Source: Acidobacteriota bacterium
GTDB taxonomy: Bacteria > Acidobacteriota > Polarisedimenticolia > QHYA01
DNA: 14,423 bases
NCBI GenBank assembly: GCA_003223995.1
Contig: QHYA01000178.1
Location: 1-14,423 of the forward strand
Direction of reading: 5' to 3'
Below the pieces are notes generated by a model. That model was given only the letters and a program-made list of their open reading frames with translations, ran no database searches and was not told the DNA's origin. Shown in pieces: positions 1 to 6,699 of the stretch; the stretch's first letter is position 1; each line of letters begins with the position of its first letter. The position numbers and the translations under genes are program-made.

Positions 1-142
1 GATCAGTGGCCTCGGGTTTGAAAGCAAGCAGATGGAGGATCTGAGGGACGGGCTGGCCCGCCTCGCGCAACTGCTTGATGCTTTCTGCGCGCAGGCCGGC
101 AGGCTCCCGCGCCTCGATCTCGGTCAGGAACATTCTTTCCAT
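1..142 (-). CDS. Carboxymuconolactone decarboxylase/AhpD-like protein, N-terminal fragment
   Basis: Only the first 47 or so residues are inside the window; the gene continues past the left edge. The product starts MERMFLTEIEAREPAG and later has a conserved-looking stretch QPVPQILHLLAFKPEATD. From memory this resembles the N-terminus of peroxidase-related proteins of the carboxymuconolactone decarboxylase/AhpD fold, which act as alkylhydroperoxidase-like thiol enzymes. The catalytic Cys pair that would prove it lies outside the window. The ATG at 142-140 is chosen because GGAG sits five bases upstream on the minus strand; a second ATG lies at 133-131. The gene is divergent from the kinase and shares the 125-base spacer with it. 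Base composition is GC-rich (about 68% in the sampled part), unlike the kinase next door. Confidence 0.5.
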   Translation of the reverse strand, partial: MERMFLTEIEAREPAGLRAESIKQLREAGQPVPQILHLLAFKPEATD

Positions 143-227
143 AACGACTCCATGGGTCGACCCCCCCGATTCTTCATTCTGCGCCCTCTCCGGCAACATC
201 CGCCGAGCTCGACGAGCTCTTCGGCCC

Positions 228-257
228 TTGTCTGCCCACAGGCTGCTCGCCTAGAAT
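228..257 (+). promoter_or_regulatory. Sigma-70-like promoter for the kinase gene
   Basis: TTGTCT at 228-233 and TAGAAT at 252-257 are separated by 18 bases, a good match to a housekeeping -35/-10 pair. The -10 box ends 10 bases before the GTG at 268, so transcription would begin at or just before the start codon. No Shine-Dalgarno sequence is placed for that GTG. A short repeat of the palindrome GAGCTC (205-210 and 214-219) lies just upstream and could be an operator, but nothing else supports that. Confidence 0.45.
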
Positions 258-267
258 AAACGCGGAA

Positions 268-3200
268 GTGGCATCTGACGCCACAATGCCTGGCGGCCCC
301 GAGGGGACGCTTACACACTACCGCCTTCTCGAGAAGATCGGTAAAGGTGGGATGGGGGTCGTTTACAAGGCCCTCGATACTACGCTCAACCGACACGTCG
401 CTATCAAGATCCTCCCGTCCAACCTGATTGCCGATCCCGAGAGGCGGCTTCGCCTGCTACGCGAGGCCCGAACCGCTGCCGCTGTTAATCACCCGAACAT
501 CGCCACCATCCACCAGGTCGACGAGGAGGACGGCGTGACCTTCCTCGTCATGGAACTAGTCGAAGGAAAGACTCTGCGAGAGCTTGCCGGCCAGGCTCTC
601 TCCCTTGAGTCTATTGCCAGTATGGGCGAACAGATCGCCCGGGCGCTCGCTGTGGCCCACGCTGCCGGAATCATTCACCGCGACATTAAGCCTGGGAACA
701 TCATGGTTCGCGCGGACGGGTACGTGAAGGTCCTCGACTTCGGCATCGCGCGAATCCTACCCCTAGGTCCACGTACTTCTGATGAAGAGACAGTTTCCGG
801 ATCACCCGATGGGATACTTCTGGGCACGATCCATTACATGTCGCCCGAACAGGGGCGCGCTGAATTGGTGACGAGCGCATCCGACATCTTCTCTTTAGGT
901 ATCGTCCTCTACGAGCTCGCCACAGGGCGGCACCCGTTCACATCCGAGTCAAGGATTGGGGTCCTCCATGCCATCGTTTCTCAGGAAGCCGTCTCACCTT
1001 CGAAAGTGAACCCTGAAGTGTCCGCGACGCTCGAGGCGCTGATTCTCCAGATGTTGGAGAAGGATCCCCAGATGAGACCCGGCGCAAGAGAGGTGGAAGT
1101 TGTTCTTGGAGCTCTTTCTGGCAAGAGCGCCCGTGCGGCAACCATTATTCCGGCTCCCGCAGCAAAAGGCCACACAGTGGGTCGCGAGAAGGAGCGGGCG
1201 GAACTTCGCGCCGCCTACGAGTCCACATCTGCAGGCCGCGGTCTGGTGCTGTGTGTCGCTGGGGAGCCAGGTCTCGGCAAGACTACCCTCGTTGAAGGGT
1301 TTCTGGATGACTTGCGCTTTGGTGATGCGTCCTGCTGCATAGCACGCGGTCGCTGCTCCGAACGACTCTCCGGCGCCGAAGCGTATCTCCCCCTTCTTGA
1401 GGCTCTCGAGAGTTTGTTCCGCAGCGAGACGGGCGACAGCATCGCACGCATGATGAAGTTGGTCGCTCCCAACTGGTACGCCCAGGTGACTCCCAGTTCG
1501 GGCGAACATTCATCGCCGTCCCGCCTGACGGCTCAGACCGTAGCCGTCTCGGAGGAGCGGCTGAAAAGAGAGCTCGTGGCCTTTTCCTACTCGCGTATCG
1601 CTACTCGGATCTTCTGCTCGCCAAGCATCCCTTCTTGCAAGTCAAGCTCGACTTGCAGGCGCGCGGCCTCTGCCACGAGATGTGGCTCGGATTCCTCAGT
1701 CGTGAAGAGGTCAGCAGGTATATCAGCTTGGAGTTTCCAGAGAATTCTTTCCCGCCAGAGTTTGCGACCTTCATCCACGCCCGCACGGAGGGGAATCCAC
1801 TCTTCGTCGCAGATCTCGTGCGCTATATCCGGGATCGGGGAGTTATCGCCGAGCAACAAGGGCGCTGGATGATGACGCTGGATCTGCTAAATATCCAGCA
1901 CGAGCTTCCGGAATCTGTCCGCGCCATGGTTCAGCGAAAGATCGCCCAGCTCGAAGAGGCCGATCGCCGCTTGCTCGGGGCGGCTAGCGTCCAAGGCAAC
2001 GAGTTCGACTCTGCGACCGTCGCTGATGCGCTTGACCTGGACCCCGATCATGTAGAGGAACGGCTCGGAGGGCTTGCCAGCGTTCACTCAGTGATACGCC
2101 AAGTGCATGAGGAGGAACTTCCGGATCGGACACTCACCGTCCGCTACTGTTTCGTCCACGTGCTGTACCAGAACGCCCTCTTCCGCTCGCTGACACCCAC
2201 ACGGAAGTCTTCTCTCTGCGCCAAGGTGGCTAACGCCATTATTGCCCACCACGGAGACAGGAGCGCGAGTCTCGCTGCCGACTTGGCGTTCCTGTTTGAC
2301 ACGGCGCGAGACTCCGTTCAAGCAGCGGTATATTTCTTGCTCGCAGCCAAGAACGCGTCCAAGCTTTTTGCGTACAGAGAGGCGGTGTCTCTCGCCAGGC
2401 GCGGCCTGGAACACCTCAAGAGGATGCCGGAATCACCGGAGCGCGACCGACAGGAACTGACCCTGCAGGTCACCCTGGGCCTTGCGCTTCAGGCCGTCGA
2501 GGGCTATGCGTCCGTCGAAGTAGAGCAGACCTACGGCCGAGCCCGTCAGCTGTGCCAGCAGCAGGGAGAGGATCTGCACAGGCCTATTGGGCGATGGGCG
2601 TATCCCTGCAGCTAAAGGGAGATCTGCTGTCCGCCCGTGAAAGCTTTGAACAGGGGATTGCGCTCTACGGTTCCCCGCTGCAACGGTCCAGGGTTCCTAT
2701 GTCAGTGCTCGACCCAGGGATCGGTTGCCAGTGTCACCTCGCAAGGACTCTATGGCTTCTGGGGTATCCGGACCAGGCGCTCCGCATGATCCGCGAGACT
2801 GTAGCGATGGCCCAGGGGCTTCGTCACCCGGAGAGCTCAGCCTTCGCGCTGGTCTTCACCGCTTCCGTGCATCACTTCCGGCGTGAGCGTCAGATGTGTC
2901 AGGAGAACGCGAGAATGGCGATCTCGCTTTCCACCGAGCAGGGACTTCCATTTTACCTTGTATGGGCCAGCATCTATCACGGTTGGGCGGTCGCGAAGGA
3001 CGATCACTTTGTGGAGGGGATCGCGCAGATCCGGGAGGGTCTCACACGGTGGTCGGCCTCAGGGTCCGAGGTTGTTCGTCCGTACTTTCTCGCTCTGCTT
3101 GCCGACGCGCTTATGAACGGTGGCCACCGGGAGGAAGCGCTCTCGGCAGCAGCCGAGGGTTTGGAGGTCGCTTCCCGGACCGGTGAGCGCTACTACGAGG

Positions 3201-3535
3201 CCGAGCTGTACCGGCTGAAAGGGGAATCACTGCGGCTGCAAGCGGCGGGTGATTTGCTGGCCGGCGGCGGGGATGTGTCGTCCCCTTCCGGTGCCCGGTC
3301 GGCGTTGCTGGAGAAGGCCGAAGCTTGTTTTCGCGAAGCAATCGGGATGGCCAGGCGGCAGCAGGCCAGGTCGCTGGAATTGAGGGCCGCAATGGGCCTC
3401 TCCCGGCTCTACAAAGAGTCCGACAGGAAAGGCTCCGCCCGGTCGATGCTTGCAGAAGTCTACGGCTGGTTCACGGAAGGATTCGAAACTGAGGAGCTTA
3501 GAGAAGCCCGGGGGTTGCTACAGGAGCTCCTGTAG
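268..3535 (+). pseudogene. Ser/Thr protein kinase-AAA ATPase-TPR protein, broken into three frames
   Basis: Cytoplasmic signalling protein of the kinase/AAA/TPR type. The first frame (268 to about 1584) encodes a full Hanks-type kinase: glycine loop GKGGMG at residues 25-30, Lys47 in VAIK, HRDIKPGN at 137-144, DFG at 157-159, and an activation segment with GTIHYMSPEQ. A STAND/AAA-like ATPase follows, with Walker A GEPGLGKT at 332-339. Near 1580-1595 the reading shifts to another frame (to about 2575), which resumes with YRYSDLLLAKHPF and the rest of the ATPase; the expected Walker B region (a DDLHWAD-like motif) is absent. Near 2568-2580 it shifts again into TPR-like repeats ending at 3535. 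About 45 residues seem missing at each join, judged from memory of related proteins. GTG 268 is chosen from the promoter spacing; ATG 286 is an alternative. As it stands no full-length product can be made. GC content (about 50-58% in sampled lines) is lower than in the flanks. Confidence 0.85.
3521..3532. repeat. 12-bp perfect palindrome at the end of the kinase gene
   Basis: CAGGAGCTCCTG spans the last codons of the kinase gene, just before its TAG. It lies between two convergent genes separated by only 14 bases (3536-3549). It has no loop and no T-tract, so it is a weak candidate for a shared terminator; a restriction-site-like chance palindrome is equally likely. Confidence 0.3.
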
Positions 3536-3549
3536 GATCATCTTACCCG

Positions 3550-4338
3550 TCAAAAGACCATGACTGTCTTCAGCCAATACTTGTCTCCCTCAGAACGATT
3601 TCGGGCGCCCATCTCATGCTGGACTTTTATGGTCAATGAGAAGGACCCAAACTTATAGCTCAGATACGGCCCTGCGGATGCTACTCTGCCCTTGAAATCA
3701 CCAAAGCGGGCCCCGCTGCCCTTGTCAGGGGTCATCTGCCGATAGTAGTAACCCCCAGCCCCTGCGATCAGTTTCTGCCCAAAATGCCAACCGGCTGCGT
3801 AGTCCGCGTGGAGCTCATTGCCAGATCTGTAATCTGAAGCATCGTTTTTGGAGTTGATATCGAACATGACCTTTGCTGAAAGCTCCGGACCTCCTTGAGC
3901 GAACAACGTGGCAAAGAGGAAGGGCGTGAAAGCATAGTAGTGTCGGCCCGGGTTCAGGAAGTCGCTGGATTGATACTTGCCGGATGGAAGGTTTATGTCA
4001 ATTCCACCTCCGCCGTGGAAAGAGGCCCGATCCCATCCGAGAATTGCCGGGGCTACCACGAGATCGGCGAAGCCTGCCTTGTGGAGGTGTAAGTTAGCGG
4101 CTCTGAGATTCATGTCGAGGAACGCTGCCACGACATAATTTCCGTATCTGGCCCCGAGCAGTCTCTTTTCCGTGATGTGTACGACGCGAACAGACTCCGA
4201 AGTGATCGAGAAGTCGATATCCTGGAACAAGAGACCTGGGTTCTTGAATGATGCGGCTTGATAGTGCCCCACACTATTCAGAAGATAGGTTCCCGGAGGA
4301 GGCAGCACGACGGCGTCCGCAGCGTCACGAATCGAAGG
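3550..4338 (-). pseudogene. Phenol-degradation-type (MetA/SphA-like) outer-membrane protein, 5' end missing
   Basis: The product matches, from memory, the outer-membrane beta-barrel family annotated as MetA-pathway of phenol degradation (Phenol_MetA_deg), proposed to aid uptake of hydrophobic substrates. Visible marks are the mature N-terminal motif LPPPGTYLLN, the FADLVVAPAILGW segment, the LPSGKY motif, PELSAKVMFDINSKNDASDY, a GGYYYRQ strand and the C-terminal GDKYWLKTVMVF ending in Phe, as barrels do. Reading upstream from LPPPGTY, the frame gives DAADAVV and PSIR and then meets TGA at 4341-4339, with no ATG and no signal peptide. The only in-frame start is GTG 4308, inside the mature protein, which would give a protein that could not be exported. 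The family normally carries a 20-30-residue signal peptide, so about 90 bases or more are lost. The break coincides with a step in GC content. It converges on the kinase gene. Confidence 0.75.
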
Positions 4339-4359
4339 TCACCCCCGACTTCCGCCAGG

Positions 4360-5535
4360 TCATCGTCCTCCCGGGTCCTGGGTCTCCTTCACGGCCAGCC
4401 CTCGTCGGCGGCTCTCCTCGACCAGCCGGCCGGCGGGCACCGAGATCTCCTGCGGCCTCGCTCCGGGCGGGACCTCTCCTCGCGCCTGGAGCCACGCGAC
4501 CGCAGCGGCCGGAAACGCGGTGCAGCGCTCCATCGCGGAGAAACCGGTCGCCGGGTCGGGGTGTTCCATGAGATCGATGACGATCGCCATGCCCCTGTCT
4601 CGCTCCTGCCCCGCGACCCGGACGCGGAGGACAACGAGATCCGGCTCGCCGGGAAAATCGAGTCGCGCCGAGAGGAGCGCGTGGGTCACCTCGCGCGGCG
4701 AGACCTTCATCCCGCTCACATTCACCGCCTCCCGTTGAAAGAAACCCAGCTCCGCAAGCGCGCGGATCTTGGCGAGGTGGCCCGGGTAACGGACCGTCCG
4801 GTACTCGAAGCTCTCCAGCTTCCCTTCGAAGGTCCAGGGACAGGTCGATGTGCCGCCGGAGGTCAGGAACGCCTCGCATCGTCCCACGGGGGGCGCAAAC
4901 TCGACCATCTCTTCTCCTGAAAGGGCCGGCAACCTCGCGACACGGCCTTCTCGCAGGACCACCGCCTCCCCCGTGTACTCGTTCGTCAGACCAGCGATGT
5001 TGAAAACCAGCTTGTATCCGAGCGGAGGGAGGGGGGTCTTCGGCAGGCCTCCACACCAGATGCGCACTGACCGCGGCCGTTCCAGCCGCCCCATTCCCGC
5101 CACGGCGATCAGGTTCGCCAGGCCGGGGGCGAGCCCGCAGTCGGGAACGATCGACACGCCCTTCCGCAAGGCTTCTTCGTGCAGCGACAGTTCCTCCTGC
5201 ACGACCGCCGTGTTCCCCCCGAGGTCGTTGAAGCAGCAGCCGGCCTCGATCGCCGCCCTGGCTGCGGGAGGATTCAGCGGGAAGGGGAGAGCCGACAGGG
5301 CCGCATGGACGCCCGCAAGCGCGCGGGTGAGAGCCGAAGCGTCGGAGGCATCGAAGGAGAGCGGACGCGCAACGGGGAGGCCTGCCAGCCGGTCGACCTT
5401 CTCGCAGCCGCGGGAGGCGGCGTCCGGATCGGAGTCGAGCAAGAGAATCTCTTCCGCCTCGCCATGGCGGGAGAGGTCGTAGGCGGCGGCGACTCCCTGC
5501 CGGCCCGCCCCGAGCACGGCGTAGCGATAGCCCAA
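4360..5535 (-). CDS. Saccharopine dehydrogenase-family (L-lysine 6-dehydrogenase-like) oxidoreductase
   Basis: Predicted NAD(P)-dependent cytoplasmic enzyme of 391 residues. The N-terminus MGYRYAVLGAGRQG carries the Rossmann dinucleotide loop GAGRQG at residues 9-14. Further family-like segments are DLGGNTAVV, VPDCGLAPGLANLIA, FNIAGLTNEYTGEAV, TSGGTSTCPWTFEGK, RYPGHLAKIRAL and TGFSAMERCTAFPAA. These match saccharopine/lysine-6-dehydrogenase-type proteins along the full length, so unlike several neighbours it looks intact. Substrate is not certain: lysine deamination and related amino-acid steps are possible. The start is TTG at 5535-5533: an in-frame TGA lies directly upstream, and GAGGAG is next to the start on the minus strand. 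It is divergent from the TrmJ gene across an 89-base spacer. Its high GC contrasts with the barrel gene downstream, only 21 bases beyond its stop. Confidence 0.8.
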   Translation of the reverse strand: MGYRYAVLGAGRQGVAAAYDLSRHGEAEEILLLDSDPDAASRGCEKVDRLAGLPVARPLSFDASDASALTRALAGVHAALSALPFPLNPPAARAAIEAGCCFNDLGGNTAVVQEELSLHEEALRKGVSIVPDCGLAPGLANLIAVAGMGRLERPRSVRIWCGGLPKTPLPPLGYKLVFNIAGLTNEYTGEAVVLREGRVARLPALSGEEMVEFAPPVGRCEAFLTSGGTSTCPWTFEGKLESFEYRTVRYPGHLAKIRALAELGFFQREAVNVSGMKVSPREVTHALLSARLDFPGEPDLVVLRVRVAGQERDRGMAIVIDLMEHPDPATGFSAMERCTAFPAAAVAWLQARGEVPPGARPQEISVPAGRLVEESRRRGLAVKETQDPGGR

Positions 5536-5609
5536 TCACTCCTCGACACGAAGGTGCCGCTCCGCCAGCGCGGATGCAGCCGGCGGGACGCTTTGCGGCC
5601 TGGCCGCGC

Positions 5610-5615
5610 TAAGAT
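5610..5615 (+). promoter_or_regulatory. -10 box of a probable leaderless promoter for the TrmJ gene
   Basis: TAAGAT at 5610-5615 ends nine bases before the ATG at 5625. The spacer contains no Shine-Dalgarno sequence, and no clear -35 element is seen at the usual distance. The layout matches those in front of the kinase and the ABC ATPase genes. Confidence 0.4.
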
Positions 5616-5624
5616 AACACCGAA

Positions 5625-6670
5625 ATGCCGGATCTCTCGCGCATCAGGACGATTCTCGTCGAGCCGCAGTACGGAGGGAACATCGGGCAGTGCGCCCGGG
5701 CGATGCTGAACATGGGCCTGTCCTCGCGATCGGCACCACGCGGAGGGTGGGAAAATATCGCCGCCCGGTCATGACGCCGCGGCAGGTGGCGGAGAAGCTT
5801 CCCTCGTTGCTTCCGGCCAACGAGGTCGCCTTCGTTTATGGCCGCGAGATCTCCGGCTTGACGGGCGAGGAGCTGGACCGCTGCCAGTGGCTCGTTTCGA
5901 TCCCCGCGAGCGAGGTTTTCCCGTCGCTCAACCTGGCTCAGGCGGTGCTGGTCTGCTCCTACGAGCTGTTCGTCGCAGCCGGCGGCGAGGAAAGGAAGCG
6001 GGATTCTGCCGATGCGCCGGCCCTTGCGGGCCCGCAGCTTCTCGAGAGGTTCTACGAACACCTGGAGGAGGTGCTGGGCGAGATCCGTTTTCTCGTCGGC
6101 GATCAGGCGCCGGCCATCATGAGGACGCTGCGGCGGATCTTCGGGCGCGCGGCGCTCGAGCCGCGCGACCTGAAGATCCTGCACGGCATCCTCGCCCAGA
6201 TGGACTGGTACCGGCGGCGAGCGCTTTCGGCGGCCGGCCCGCCCATCCGCTGGGCGGCCGAGAAGGACGTACCGGAGATCGTCTCGCTTCTGGAAACGTG
6301 TGGGCTGCCGGCCGCCGGCCTGTCGATGAGGAACACGAGGATCCTGCTCGCACGCCGGGAAGATGAGATCGCAGGGTGTGTCGCCGTCGAGTTCTACGAA
6401 GACTGTGCGCTGCTTCGTTCTCTCGCCGTCGCCGAAGGCTACCGCGGATCGGGGCTGGGGCGAAGCCTCGCGGGCGATGCCGTGGCCGAGGCGCGGCGGC
6501 GAGGCATGTGCGCGGTTTTCCTGCTGACCACCTCCGCCCAGGACTTCTTCGCGCGCCTCGGCTTCGTGCCCGTCGGGCGGGACGAAGTCCCAACCTCCAT
6601 CCGCCGCTCGCCCGAATGGAGCGAGTCCTTCTGCGCGACCGCCGGAGTGATGCGGCTCGGCCTGCCATAG
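5625..6670 (+). pseudogene. trmJ: TrmJ-like tRNA 2'-O-methyltransferase fused to a GNAT (ArsN2-like) acetyltransferase, frame-disrupted
   Basis: The first part is a SPOUT/TrmH-type RNA methyltransferase. TrmJ transfers a methyl group from S-adenosylmethionine to the 2'-OH of tRNA position 32. From ATG 5625 the frame reads the motif VEPQYGGNIGQCARAMLNMGL, then runs into TGA at 5772-5774. The matching continuation is in another frame from about 5720: VLAIGTTRRVGKYRRPVM, GREISGLTGEELDRCQW, and the SAM-binding knot IPASEVFPSLNLAQAV. About 43 residues seem to be missing at 5718-5724. The methyltransferase ends near DWYRRR (about 6216). After some eight residues comes a complete GNAT domain (IRWAAEKDVPEIV to VMRLGLP) with the acetyl-CoA loop YRGSGLG and the LLTTSAQDFFARLGF segment seen in ArsN2-type acetyltransferases. 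The fusion itself is in frame. Without a frame correction, only the 3' frame (from about 5690) could yield a large product. The next gene starts 29 bases downstream. Confidence 0.75.
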
Positions 6671-6686
6671 AGGCCCGACGCATTCA

Positions 6687-6693
6687 TGAGGAG
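6687..6693 (+). promoter_or_regulatory. Ribosome binding site of the oligopeptidase gene
   Basis: A GAGGAG stretch lies about six bases before the ATG at 6700 and decides this start over the many upstream in-frame starts inside the GNAT domain. It supports translation from a message shared with the TrmJ-GNAT gene. Confidence 0.6.
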
Positions 6694-6699
6694 CCCCCG

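Noticed and set aside
1635..2615. Separate 326-residue gene starting at TTG 1635
   Set aside because: The sequence is the continuation of the AAA domain of the kinase protein; it begins mid-domain and has no ribosome binding site.
2552..3535. Separate 327-residue TPR protein
   Set aside because: Its first residues are out-of-frame sequence from the previous segment; from AYWAMG on it continues the same TPR region, so it is a fragment of the broken kinase gene.
4325..5539. Long minus-strand frame (404 residues) over the dehydrogenase gene
   Set aside because: Arg/Gly/Pro-rich shadow of the saccharopine-dehydrogenase frame with no family resemblance; typical of GC-rich DNA.
6376..6699. N-terminal extension of the oligopeptidase into the GNAT domain
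   Set aside because: ATG 6700 has a ribosome binding site and is followed by a proper signal peptide; the upstream part overlaps the GNAT coding frame.
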